Shown here piece after piece: positions 18,379 through 27,400 of a stretch of 64,000 bases of DNA. Within the stretch, counting starts at the first letter, position 1. The number at the start of each line of letters is the position of its first letter. The notes beneath the pieces were generated by a model, which was not told the DNA's origin, ran no database searches, and saw only the letters and a list, made by a program, of their open reading frames with translations. The stretch lies in assembly GCF_004795055.1 (NCBI RefSeq), contig NZ_SSBJ01000010.1, forward strand, positions 1 through 64,000. The letters run 5' to 3'. The position numbers and the translations under genes were made by a program. The DNA comes from Streptomyces sp. A1136 (GTDB lineage Bacteria > Actinomycetota > Actinomycetes > Streptomycetales > Streptomycetaceae).

Positions 18379-18996
18379 GTGTTCGACACGCACGAGCTGG
18401 GTCGGCGTCCCGGTGCCATGCAGCGGCTGTCCCGTGAGGTCGCGGCGCCGGCGGACCTCGGTCTCGCCGACGTCATCGGAGTGCCGGAAGGCGCCCCGCT
18501 GAAGCTCAACCTCCGTATGGAGTCGGTCATGGAAGGGGTGCTTGTCACAGGCACCGCTCGTGGCCGGGCCGTGGGGGAGTGCGTAAGGTGTCTGGAGTCC
18601 GTCGAGCGCGAGCTCAAGGCGGACTTCCAGGAGATGTTCTCGTACCCTGACGCCGACGACCGGAGCCGCTCCAAGGCGGAGCCGGCCGACGACGCCGAGG
18701 ACGACGAGGACACGCTCCACCTTGAGGACGGCTTGTTCGACCTCGAACCCGTGCTGCGTGACGTGGTGGTGCTCGCACTGCCGCTGCAGCCGGTGTGCCG
18801 GGAGGACTGTCTCGGACTGTGCCCCGAATGTGGGCTCAATCTGAACGAGGACCCGGACCACCACCATGACGCCGTCGACATCCGTTGGGCGGCTCTGCAG
18901 GAACTCGTCGTGACCGATCAGGACGACGAGAAGGACAACATGAGCGGCACTGCGTCTGACGGAGTTCAGAGCGCCGCCGAGAAGCAGGAGAAGTAG
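18379..18996 (+). CDS. DUF177 (YceD-family) protein
   Basis: This 205-aa YceD/DUF177 protein is linked across bacteria with rpmF and affects 23S rRNA levels or processing. It has CVRCLES and a second [17 protein letters not shown] cysteine cluster, which probably binds zinc. GTG 18379 is the first standard start codon. Family alignment from memory ([15 protein letters not shown]) suggests that translation may really begin at CTG 18346, eleven codons upstream, because a TGA blocks any longer reading. The acidic/low-complexity middle and C-terminus are variable. Confidence 0.88.
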   Translation: MFDTHELGRRPGAMQRLSREVAAPADLGLADVIGVPEGAPLKLNLRMESVMEGVLVTGTARGRAVGECVRCLESVERELKADFQEMFSYPDADDRSRSKAEPADDAEDDEDTLHLEDGLFDLEPVLRDVVVLALPLQPVCREDCLGLCPECGLNLNEDPDHHHDAVDIRWAALQELVVTDQDDEKDNMSGTASDGVQSAAEKQEK

Positions 18997-18998
18997 CC

Positions 18999-19172
18999 GT
19001 GGCTGTTCCGAAGCGGAAGATGTCGCGCAGCAACACGCGCCACCGCCGGTCGCAGTGGAAGGCTGCGGTCCCCACCCTGGTTTCGTGCGAGCGTTGCCAG
19101 GAGCCGAAGCTCCAGCACATTGCGTGCCCGAGCTGCGGCACCTACAACAAGCGCCAGGTCCTCGAGGTCTGA
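18999..19172 (+). CDS. rpmF: 50S ribosomal protein L32
   Basis: L32 (57 aa) reads [20 protein letters not shown] and has two CxxC pairs (CERC and CPSC) forming a zinc ribbon. GTG 18999 lies 2 bp after the DUF177 stop and follows AGCAGGAGAAG within that gene's last codons. The DUF177-rpmF-rnc order is widely conserved. Confidence 0.96.
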   Translation: MAVPKRKMSRSNTRHRRSQWKAAVPTLVSCERCQEPKLQHIACPSCGTYNKRQVLEV

Positions 19173-19191
19173 GCGGCTGGTGAGAGGCGCA

Positions 19192-20049
19192 ATGTCTGAG
19201 CTGTCCAACGCTGAGAAGCAGGCAGACAGTAACAACGCGGCCTCGTCCCACGTGCTTCTGGAAGGGCGGCTCGGGTACCAACTCGAGTCCGCCCTTCTGG
19301 TGCGTGCGCTGACCCACCGCTCGTACGCGTACGAGAACGGCGGTCTGCCCACCAACGAACGCCTGGAGTTCCTCGGGGACTCCGTGCTGGGCCTGGTGGT
19401 TACGGACACGCTGTACACGACCCACCCAGACCTGCCGGAAGGCCAACTGGCCAAACTGCGGGCCGCGGTGGTCAACTCGCGCGCACTGGCGGAGGTCGGG
19501 CGCGGCCTCGACCTCGGCTCCTTCATCCGGCTCGGCCGGGGCGAAGAGGGCACGGGTGGCCGGGACAAGGCCTCCATCCTCGCCGACACCCTCGAAGCGG
19601 TGATCGGCGCGGTCTACCTCGACAAGGGTCTCGACGCGGCCTCCGAGCTGGTGCACCGGCTCTTCGACCCGCTCATCGAGAAGTCCTCCAACCTCGGGGC
19701 CGGCCTGGACTGGAAGACCAGTCTCCAGGAGCTCACGGCGGCCGAAGGCCTCGGCGTACCGGAATACCTGGTCACCGAGACCGGACCGGACCACGAGAAG
19801 ACCTTCACAGCTGCCGCTCGCGTCGGTGGTGTCTCGTACGGCACCGGCACCGGCCGCAGCAAGAAGGAAGCGGAACAGCAGGCGGCGGAGTCCGCGTGGC
19901 GCGGGATCCGTGCCGCGGCGGACGAGCGGATCGCGGCGGCCGCCGCGGCCGCCGCCGCTCCGGCGGAGGTCCCGGCTTCGGCCGAGTCCGACGTCGCGGC
20001 CGTGGACGGCGGGGCGCCGACGCCCGCCGGTCCGACGCCGAGCGCCTGA
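19192..20049 (+). CDS. rnc: Ribonuclease III
   Basis: RNase III (285 aa) cleaves double-stranded RNA in rRNA and mRNA processing. The catalytic signature [13 protein letters not shown] lies near residue 56, [13 protein letters not shown] follows, and a C-terminal dsRBD ends near residue 240. A tail rich in Ala, Pro and Glu is added after the dsRBD. In S. coelicolor RNase III (AbsB) affects antibiotic production globally. ATG 19192 follows GAGAGG. Confidence 0.96.
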   Translation: MSELSNAEKQADSNNAASSHVLLEGRLGYQLESALLVRALTHRSYAYENGGLPTNERLEFLGDSVLGLVVTDTLYTTHPDLPEGQLAKLRAAVVNSRALAEVGRGLDLGSFIRLGRGEEGTGGRDKASILADTLEAVIGAVYLDKGLDAASELVHRLFDPLIEKSSNLGAGLDWKTSLQELTAAEGLGVPEYLVTETGPDHEKTFTAAARVGGVSYGTGTGRSKKEAEQQAAESAWRGIRAAADERIAAAAAAAAAPAEVPASAESDVAAVDGGAPTPAGPTPSA

Positions 20050-20061
20050 CGCTTCCTTCGG

Positions 20062-20108
20062 GAACAGCACCGCCCGTCCCTGCTCGGCAGGGGCGGGCGG
20101 TGCTGTTC
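20062..20108 (+). terminator. Terminator after rnc
   Basis: A 22-bp stem (20062-20083 with 20087-20108) has one wobble pair and a 3-nt loop, 12 bp past the rnc stop. It separates rnc from mutM. Confidence 0.87.
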
Positions 20109-20231
20109 GCGGGGTCCGGGGGTCCGGGGGCCGGGGACGATCCGGAGGCGAGGACCTGGCGGAGGGGCCTGTGGGCGCAGGCCGGTACGCTCAGGGTGAG
20201 CGCCGCAGAACCGTACCCGTCGGAGGAACCC

Positions 20232-21101
20232 GTGCCCGAGCTGCCCGAAGTCGAAGTGGTGCGGCGGGGCTTGGAACGCTGGGTGGCCGGGCGCACCGTC
20301 GGCGCCGTGGAGGTGCTGCATCCACGAGCCGTGCGCAGGCACACCGGCGGCGGGGCCGATTTCGTCGCGCGACTGACCGGCCAGACCTTCGGGGTGCCGA
20401 TGCGGCGGGGCAAGTACCTGTGGCTGCCGCTGGAGGGTCGGGACCTCTCGGTGCTGGGCCACCTCGGGATGAGCGGGCAACTGCTGGTGCAGCCGAACGC
20501 CGCGCCCGACGAGAAGCACCTGCGGATCCGGGTGCGCTTCACGGACGACGCCGGGACCGAGTTGCGCTTCGTCGACCAGCGCACCTTCGGCGGGCTCTCG
20601 CTGCACGAGACCGTCCCCGGGAGCCCCGAGGGGCTGCCCGACGTCATCGCGCACATCGCGCGCGATCCGCTGGACCCCCTGTTCGACGAGCCCTCCTACC
20701 ATCTGGCCCTGCGCGCCAAGCGGACCACCCTCAAGCGGGCGCTGCTGGACCAGTCGCTGATCAGCGGTGTCGGCAACATCTACGCGGACGAGGCGCTGTG
20801 GCGCGCGAGGCTGCACTACGAGCGCCCGACCGCCACGCTCACGCGCCCCCGGAGCGCGGAACTCCTCACCCATGTCCGGGACGTCATGAACGCGGCTCTC
20901 GCCGTCGGCGGGACCAGCTTCGACAGCCTCTACGTCAACGTGAACGGGGAGTCGGGCTACTTCGACCGGTCGCTCGACGCCTACGGGCGCGAGGACGAGC
21001 CGTGCCGGCGCTGCGGCACGCCGATGCGGCGCCGGCCGTGGATGAACCGGTCGAGTTACTTCTGCCCGCGCTGTCAGAGGCCGCCGCGACTGCCGTCGTA
21101 G
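20232..21101 (+). CDS. mutM: Formamidopyrimidine-DNA glycosylase
   Basis: Fpg (289 aa) removes 8-oxoguanine and nicks the site. After removal of the initiator residue the catalytic Pro starts [31 protein letters not shown] is the H2TH region. The C-terminal zinc finger is CRRCGTPM ... CPRC. GTG 20232 has GGAGGAA at 20222-20228. The final 28 bp overlap the convergent HxlR gene. Confidence 0.95.
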   Translation: MPELPEVEVVRRGLERWVAGRTVGAVEVLHPRAVRRHTGGGADFVARLTGQTFGVPMRRGKYLWLPLEGRDLSVLGHLGMSGQLLVQPNAAPDEKHLRIRVRFTDDAGTELRFVDQRTFGGLSLHETVPGSPEGLPDVIAHIARDPLDPLFDEPSYHLALRAKRTTLKRALLDQSLISGVGNIYADEALWRARLHYERPTATLTRPRSAELLTHVRDVMNAALAVGGTSFDSLYVNVNGESGYFDRSLDAYGREDEPCRRCGTPMRRRPWMNRSSYFCPRCQRPPRLPS

Positions 21102-21478
21102 GACTGCCGGGACGACAGGACCTGGGGCATGCTGCCCTCCAGGAAGTGGATCAGGGAGAGCAGTCGGTCGGCGACCTCGCGGCCGAGGGGCGTCAGCTCG
21201 TAGTCCACGCGGGGCGGGTTCGTCGGCTGGGCGTCACGCGTGACGATGCCGTCCCGCTCCAGCGCGTGCAAGGTCTGCGAGAGCATCTTCTCGCTCACGC
21301 CGTCGACCCGGCGGCGCAGCTCGTTGAAGCGGCACGGGCCCTCGCGCAGGGCGCCGACGGTGAGGCTGCCCCAGCGGCCGGTGACGTGCTCCAGGGTCTC
21401 CCGCGACGGGCACGCGCGCGCGAACACGTCGAACGGCAGGTCCGTGTACGTCGTATCGGGGCTGACGGGTTTCTGCAT
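21074..21478 (-). CDS. HxlR-family transcriptional regulator
   Basis: The 134-aa winged-helix protein has the family start [22 protein letters not shown] and the recognition region [19 protein letters not shown]. One cysteine near the start of the domain is placed as in redox-sensing HxlR/QorR proteins. ATG 21478 has GGAGG upstream. It is divergent from a flavodoxin-like gene, so it probably senses a quinone or electrophile and represses that gene. Its end overlaps mutM by 28 bp. Confidence 0.9.
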   Translation of the reverse strand: MQKPVSPDTTYTDLPFDVFARACPSRETLEHVTGRWGSLTVGALREGPCRFNELRRRVDGVSEKMLSQTLHALERDGIVTRDAQPTNPPRVDYELTPLGREVADRLLSLIHFLEGSMPQVLSSRQSYDGSRGGL

Positions 21479-21600
21479 GCCTCCAGCCTACTCCTCCACA
21501 GCGCTAACCGGTTGCTTGCGCTTTCCAAAAGGTAGTGCTTCTCTTGTGTCGTCGTCGCGGTGAGCGGCGAACGGCACGAGCATTCCCGAGGAGTACCGCC

Positions 21601-22203
21601 ATGTCCGCCTTTGTCCACGCCCCCGTCGTCTCCATCGCCTACCACTCCGGCTACGGGCACACCGCGGTCCTCGCCGAGGCCGTCCGGGCGGGCGCCGCCG
21701 AGGCCGGGGCCACGGTCCAGCTGATCAAGGTCGACGAGATCGACGAGACGCAGTGGGAGCTCCTCGACGCCTCGGACGCGATCGTCTTCGGTTCGCCGAC
21801 CTACATGGGCACCGCCTCGGGCGCCTTCCACGCCTTCGCCGAGGCGACCTCGAAGCGCTGGTTCGGGGACGTCTGGCAGGACAAGGTGGCGGCCGGCTTC
21901 ACGAACTCCGGCTCGAAGAGCGGGGACAAGTCCGCCACGCTGGGCTACTTCCAGACGCTTGCCGCCCAGCACGCCATGAGCTGGGTCAACCTCGGTCTCA
22001 AGCCGGGCTGGAACAGCAGCACCGCCTCCGAGTACGACCTCAACCGCCTGGGGTTCTTCTCCGGTGCGGCCGCCCAGACGCACACCGATCAGGGTGTGGA
22101 GGGCGTCCACAAGGCCGACATAGCCACCGCCGAGCACCTCGGTCGCCGCGTCGCGGAGCACACCCGCGTCATCCTGGCCGGCCGCGCCGCCCTGGCCGCC
22201 TGA
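21601..22203 (+). CDS. Flavodoxin-fold NAD(P)H-dependent oxidoreductase
   Basis: This 200-aa protein has the FMN-binding start VSIAYHSGYGHTAVLAEAV, the second FMN loop FGSPTYMGTASGAF near residue 62 and a GFTNSGSKSGDK loop near residue 100, as in WrbA/NADPH-dependent FMN reductases. It probably reduces quinones or flavin and is a likely target of the divergent HxlR regulator. ATG 21601 follows CGAGGAG. Confidence 0.88.
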   Translation: MSAFVHAPVVSIAYHSGYGHTAVLAEAVRAGAAEAGATVQLIKVDEIDETQWELLDASDAIVFGSPTYMGTASGAFHAFAEATSKRWFGDVWQDKVAAGFTNSGSKSGDKSATLGYFQTLAAQHAMSWVNLGLKPGWNSSTASEYDLNRLGFFSGAAAQTHTDQGVEGVHKADIATAEHLGRRVAEHTRVILAGRAALAA

Positions 22204-22336
22204 CCGGCTTGGCCCGGCGGCCGGCGCCCCGCGCCGGTGGCGGCGGGGCGGCGTCGGAAGAGAGGTCCGGGTCGCGGACGCGGCCCTGGCCGCGAGGCGG
22301 GCCCCGAGCGGGATAGGGGAGCCCGGGTGCCCAGGG

Positions 22337-23215
22337 TCAGAAGCCGAAGTCCTGGGTCCACCACGGGCCGCCGGCGCCGAAGTAGGCGCCGACGCCCAGG
22401 GTGCGGAACTCGCAGTTGAGGATGTTCGCCTTGTGGCCCGGGCTGTCCATCCAGGCCTTCATCACCGAAGTCGCGTCGCCCTGACCCCGGGCTATGTTCT
22501 CGCCGCCGAGGCCGGAGATGCCCGCGGCCTGGGCACGGTCCCACGGGGTGCGGCCGTCGGGGTCGGTGTGGTCGAAGAAGCCCCGGACCGCCATGTCCTT
22601 GCTGAACGCCGCCGCCAGCGAGGCGAGCGGAGGGTTGGCGCGGACCGGGCCGCACCCCGCCTGGGCGCGCTCCTGGTTCACCAGGGTGAGGACGGCCGCC
22701 TCCTCGGAGGAGCCGCCCGTCGCCGGGGCGGCGGGGACGGGGGCCGCGGGCTTGGGGGCGGGCTTGGGGGCCGCCGGCTTCGGGGGCTTGGGGGCGGTGG
22801 TGGTCTTCACCGGCTCCGGGGCCTTCTTCGACGCGGTGGGGGTGGGTGTCGGCGACGGGGAGGCGGAGGGCGAGGCGGAGGGAGAAGGCGAGGCGGAGGC
22901 GGTCGGGGAGGCGCTGCTCGCCTCGTAGGACGGAACGGCCCGGCCCGGGAGGCCGGTGAGGCCGCCCGGCTGCTGGGTGTAGCCGCCGGCGTCCGGGGTG
23001 GGCGAGGCCTTGGCCTCGGTCGCGGAGTCGGAGTCCGTGCCGACGTAGGGGAAGGAGTGGCCGACCGGCACCAGGCCGGTGGTGACGGCCGCCGTGCCGA
23101 GGGCCACGGCCACGGAGACGCCCAGCAGACCGTTGCGCACGACGGTGCGGCGCTTGCCGCCGCCGGGCGGTGTGGCGTGGAGTCGATGGCGTCCCATCCG
23201 GCTGGCCTTCCTCAC
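22337..23215 (-). CDS. Secreted or anchored CAP (SCP-like) domain protein
   Basis: The 292-aa protein has a basic N-terminus, a hydrophobic segment at about 28-49 (signal or anchor), a Ser/Pro/Ala-rich linker with many Lys-Pro pairs that may cross the cell wall, and a C-terminal CAP domain (TLVNQERAQAGCGPVR, then HTDPDGRTPWDRAQAAG and GENIARGQG). The CAP His/Glu pattern is visible. Its substrate in bacteria is unknown. A palindrome lies immediately upstream of the start. Confidence 0.9.
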   Translation of the reverse strand: MRKASRMGRHRLHATPPGGGKRRTVVRNGLLGVSVAVALGTAAVTTGLVPVGHSFPYVGTDSDSATEAKASPTPDAGGYTQQPGGLTGLPGRAVPSYEASSASPTASASPSPSASPSASPSPTPTPTASKKAPEPVKTTTAPKPPKPAAPKPAPKPAAPVPAAPATGGSSEEAAVLTLVNQERAQAGCGPVRANPPLASLAAAFSKDMAVRGFFDHTDPDGRTPWDRAQAAGISGLGGENIARGQGDATSVMKAWMDSPGHKANILNCEFRTLGVGAYFGAGGPWWTQDFGF

Positions 23216-23227
23216 AAGATCATCCCT

Positions 23228-23249
23228 AACTCACCCAAATGGGTGAGTT
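23228..23249. promoter_or_regulatory. Inverted repeat upstream of the CAP-protein gene
   Basis: AACTCACCCA and TGGGTGAGTT form a perfect 10-bp inverted repeat separated by AA, ending 13 bp upstream of the CAP-protein ATG (23215) and within the divergent gap to acyP. Its AT content and symmetry suggest a protein-binding operator; a hairpin in the leader is the alternative. Confidence 0.55.
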
Positions 23250-23290
23250 CATTGGTGCGCGACTGTACGCCATGGGCCCTGGGGGGTGAT

Positions 23291-23320
23291 GTGACTGGAA
23301 AGTGATCGTCCGGCTAGCGT
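23291..23320 (+). promoter_or_regulatory. Candidate acyP promoter, leaderless
   Basis: GTGACT (23291-23296) and TAGCGT (23315-23320) are 18 bp apart. The ATG follows 6 bp after the -10, which predicts a leaderless mRNA. Confidence 0.45.
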
Positions 23321-23326
23321 GCACGC

Positions 23327-23608
23327 ATGAGTGAAGACGTCCGGCTGACCGCATGGGTGCGCGGCCGTGTACAGGGAGTGGGCTTCCGCTGGTTCACCAG
23401 GGCCAATGCGCTGGAGATCGGAGGCCTGGTCGGCTTCGCGCTGAACCTGGACGACGGCCGAGTGCAGGTCGTGGCCGAGGGTCAACGTGAGAATTGCCAC
23501 CGGCTGCTGGACTGGCTGCGCTCGGGCGACACGCCCGGGCGGGTCGACGGAGTGACAGAGATCTGGGGCACACCGCGCGGTGGCTACGACGGGTTCGCGA
23601 TCCGGTGA
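23327..23608 (+). CDS. acyP: Acylphosphatase
   Basis: This 93-aa acylphosphatase hydrolyses acyl phosphates. The signature [16 protein letters not shown] has the phosphate-binding loop and Arg, and [17 protein letters not shown] has the catalytic Asn. ATG 23327 lacks a ribosome site, consistent with a leaderless transcript. Confidence 0.95.
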   Translation: MSEDVRLTAWVRGRVQGVGFRWFTRANALEIGGLVGFALNLDDGRVQVVAEGQRENCHRLLDWLRSGDTPGRVDGVTEIWGTPRGGYDGFAIR

Positions 23609-23956
23609 CGTATCGGCCGATCATGGGCTGATCCGATCCGCGGCCGGCCCGCACCCGCTCGGAGCTGCGGATTCCTCGCGGCGGCATTGCCGCGCGAGGC
23701 GGAACGTGAAAGGCTCGTAGGAGAGGTTGATCTCCGCCTCCGCCGCGGGGGCCGGGTCGGTCGCCGATACAGGGCGTGATCGTGTTGACCGTCAAACTTT
23801 TTGGTGAGACGCTGGAAGCCCCGCGCACCTGAGCTGTTTGGCAGCGCTGACAGTAGTAAGCGCAGTGACTGACAGTCGCCGCCGGACCGCCGCGGGTGCG
23901 ATTCCCATACGACCCACACCGCTTCGGTCGGTCACTCATGTGGAGGACCATCCATC
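23609..23956. other. Gene-free gap between acyP and the small conserved gene
   Basis: No gene is supported. It holds a possible promoter for the next gene, TTGACC (23785-23790) and GACGCT (23808-23813) with a 17-bp spacer. The -35 lies in the near-palindrome TTGAC-C-GTCAA (23785-23795). No terminator was clear. Confidence 0.5.
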
Positions 23957-24166
23957 ATGGCAAAGGCGCTTCTCGGTTACGTCGGCGGTTCTGACCCGCG
24001 ACTCCTCGCCGAGATGCGACGGCTTCAGCAGCGCGTCCAGGACCTCGAGTCCGAGCTCGGACGAATCCAGTCCGAGAACGACGCACTGAATGCGGCCGCC
24101 GCTCAGCACGGAGACACGTTGCTGGACACCCTCGACGTATCTCAGGCGGAGCCCGCGCTCACCTGA
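23957..24166 (+). CDS. Small conserved coiled-coil protein, function unknown
   Basis: The 69-aa protein reads MAKALLGYVGGSDPRLLAEM, then a heptad-like coiled coil (RLQQRVQDLESELGRIQSEN) and a short acidic end. The start has TGGAGGA about 10 bp upstream. I recall a similar small protein upstream of smc in other Streptomyces. A partner cannot be inferred. Confidence 0.86.
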   Translation: MAKALLGYVGGSDPRLLAEMRRLQQRVQDLESELGRIQSENDALNAAAAQHGDTLLDTLDVSQAEPALT

Positions 24167-24440
24167 TCCGCGCTCTCGCGTCGACGCTAGACTCCAGCAA
24201 GCACGATCTGCAAGGGACGCTTCGGCGTCCCTTCTTTCTTTCCCGCGCCGCCTTCCCGCGGTCGCCGCTTTCCCGCGGTCCGCTTCCGTGCCCCTCCCCG
24301 TGCCGCCTCGCGTCCCCGCCCCGGTGCGGACGCGTCGTGGTCGCGGACGGGCCGCATGGGGGCATTGGGCCAGGTGGGGGCTGTTTTCTTCAATGTCTGA
24401 TCTGCCCCCGGCCTTCGAGGGCGAAACCGGGGGCGAAAGG

Positions 24441-24446
24441 TAGAGT
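24441..24446 (+). promoter_or_regulatory. -10 element (TAGAGT) for a probable leaderless smc mRNA
   Basis: TAGAGT ends 8 bp before the smc GTG start. No Shine-Dalgarno sequence lies in between. Confidence 0.4.
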
Positions 24447-24454
24447 CCGGCGGC

Positions 24455-27400
24455 GTGCACCTCAAGTCCCTGACCCTGCGTGGCTTCAAGTCCTTCGCCT
24501 CCGCCACCACCCTGCGCTTCGAACCCGGGATCACCTGTGTCGTGGGCCCGAACGGGTCGGGGAAGTCCAACGTGGTGGACGCGCTGTCCTGGGTCATGGG
24601 GGAGCAGGGGGCCAAGACCCTGCGTGGCGGCAAGATGGAGGACGTCATCTTCGCCGGCACGACGGGACGCCCGCCGCTCGGCCGCGCCGAGGTGTCCCTG
24701 ACGATCGACAACTCCGACGGCGCCTTGCCCATCGAGTACGCCGAGGTCACCCTCACCCGGATCATGTTCCGCGGCGGCAGCAGCGAGTACCAGATCAACG
24801 GGGACACCTGCCGGCTGCTCGACATCCAGGAGCTGCTCTCCGACTCCGGCATCGGCCGCGAGATGCACGTGATCGTCGGACAGGGTCAGCTGGACTCCGT
24901 CCTGCACGCCGACCCGATGGGCCGCCGCGCCTTCATCGAGGAGGCGGCCGGAGTGCTCAAGCACCGCAAGCGCAAGGAGAAGGCGCTGCGGAAGCTGGAC
25001 GCGATGCAGGCCAACCTCGCGCGCGTGCAGGACCTCGGCGACGAGCTGCGGCGCCAGTTGAAGCCGCTCGGCCGGCAGGCGGCGGTGGCGCGTAGGGCGG
25101 CGGTGATCCAGGCGGACCTGAGGGACGCGCGGCTGCGCCTGCTCGCCGACGATCTGGTCACGCTGCGGGGCGCGCTGGAGGCGGAGATCGCCGACGAGGC
25201 GGCGCTGAAGGAGCGCAAGGAGTCGGCGGAGCGCGAACTCGCGGGGGCGCTGCGGCGCGAGGGCGAGCTGGAGAGGGCCGTACGGGACCTCGCGCCGCGC
25301 CTGCACCGGGCCCAGCAGACCTGGTACGAGCTGTCCCAGCTCGCCGAGCGGGTACGCGGGACGGCGTCACTGGCCGAGGCGCGGGTCAAGTCGGCCTCGG
25401 CGCCGGCGGAGGAGGAGCGGCGCGGCCGCGACCCCGAGGAGCTGGAACGGGAGGCCGGCCGAATCCGCGAGCAGGAGGCGGAGCTGACGGCCGCGCTGGA
25501 GGCGGCCTCGCGGGCGCTGGAGGACACCGTCGAGCACCGGGCGGAGCTGGAGCGCGCGCTGGCCGAGGAGGAACGGCGGCTGCGGGACGCGGCGCGGGCC
25601 ATCGCCGACCGTCGCGAGGGGCTGGCCCGGTTGACGGGGCGGCTCGGCGCCGCGCGCTCCAGGGCGGGCGCGGCGCAGGCGGAGATCGACCGGCTGATCG
25701 CGGCGCGGGACGAGGCGGCGGCCCGCGCGGAGGCCGCGCAGGCGGAGTACGAGGCTTTGGCGCGGGAGGTGGGAGGCCTCGACGAACCGTCGGCGGAGGT
25801 GGAGTACGAGGCGGCGCGGGCCCGGCTGGAACAGGCGGAGGCGGCGCTGGCCGGTGCGCGCGAGGAACTGACGGTGGCGGAGCGGTCGCGGGCGGCGGTT
25901 TCCGCGCGCCGGGACGCGCTGGCGTTGGGTTTGCGCCGCAAGGACGGCACCGGCGCGCTGCTGGGGCAGGAGGCGCGGGACCGCCTCGCCGGGCTGCTGG
26001 GGCCGGCGGCCGAGCGGGTCCGGGTGGCGGCTGGATACGAGGTCGCGGTGGCGGCGGCGCTGGGCGCGGCGGCCGACGCGGTGGCGGTCGCGTCCCCGGG
26101 GGAGGCGGCGGAGGCGATCCGGCACCTGCGCGAGGCGGACGCCGGCCGCGCGACGCTGCTGATCACCCCTCCGGGCGGAGGTCCCGCGTTGGCCCTCCCG
26201 GGCCAGGCCGGCGCCCCCGACCCGGCTCCCGACGCGGCCTCCGTACCGCCCGCCGGGGGGCGTGGCCCCGCCGCTTCGGGCGCGACCGCGTACCTTCCCG
26301 CGCCGCAGGCCGCCGCCGGCGCCGACCCGAACGCCGGGGTCCCCGCGCAGCCCGTACCGCCTGCCGGAACAGGTTCCGAGGACGCCACCGCCACGGCGCC
26401 GCCCGCACCGGCGCGGTCCCGTTCGACCGGCCCGGAGCCCGCCACCGCCACGGCCGGGCCGGGCCGCTCGGCGGCCGCGCGGGGTGGCGTGGGCGTGGAG
26501 TGCGCGGTTGCGGCCGCGCGCATGGTGGAAGGGGACCCGGCGGTCGTGCGGGCCCTGGGGTGGGTGCTGCGGGACTACGTCGTCGTGTCGAACCTGGCGC
26601 AGGCCGAGGACGTCGTCGCGGAGCACCCCGACCTCGTCGCGGTGACCGCCGACGGGGACGTGCTCGGCACCCACATCGCCCACGGCGGCTCCGCCGGCGC
26701 CCCCAGCCTCCTCGAAGTGCGTGCCGCGGTGGACGAGGCCGACGAGGAACTCACTCGTCTGGAGGCCCGGTGCGCGGAACTCGGCGCCGCCCAGACCGCC
26801 GCCCAGGAGGAGCGCCGGGCGGCGGCTGCCCTCGTGGAGGAGCTGGGCGAGCGGCGCCGGGCCGGGGAACAGGCCCGCGCCCGGGTCGCCCAGCAGCTCG
26901 GCCGGCTCGCCGGACAGGCCAAGGGGGCCGCCGGAGAGGCCGAGCGGAGCGCCGCGGCCGCGGCCCGGGCCCAGGACGCGCTGGACCTGGCCCGCCTGGA
27001 GGTCGAGGAGTGCGCCGAGCGGCTCGCCGCGGCGGAGGAGTTGCCCGTGGAGGACGAGCCCGACACCTCCGCCCGGGACCGACTCGCCGCCGACGGCGCC
27101 AACGCCCGGCAGACGGAGATGGAGGCCCGGCTCCAACTGCGGACCCACGAGGAACGGGTCAAGGGCCTGGCCGGTCGCGCGGACTCGCTCGACCGCGCCG
27201 CCCGCGCGGAGCGCGAGGCCCGCGCCAGGGCCGAGCGCCGCCGGGAGCGGCTGCGCCACGAGGCCGGGGTCGGCCGGGCGGTCGCCGAGGGGGCGCGGCA
27301 ACTGCTCGCGCACCTGGAGGTGTCGATCGGCCGCGCCGAACGGGAGCGGTCCCTCGCCGAGCAGGCCAAGGGCCTGCGGGAACGGGAGCTGGCCGATGCC

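Noticed and set aside
23880..23935. tRNA T-arm-like sequence (GGGTGCGATTCCC) before the 69-aa gene
   Set aside because: No matching 5' acceptor strand, D-arm or anticodon arm within 90 bp on either strand.
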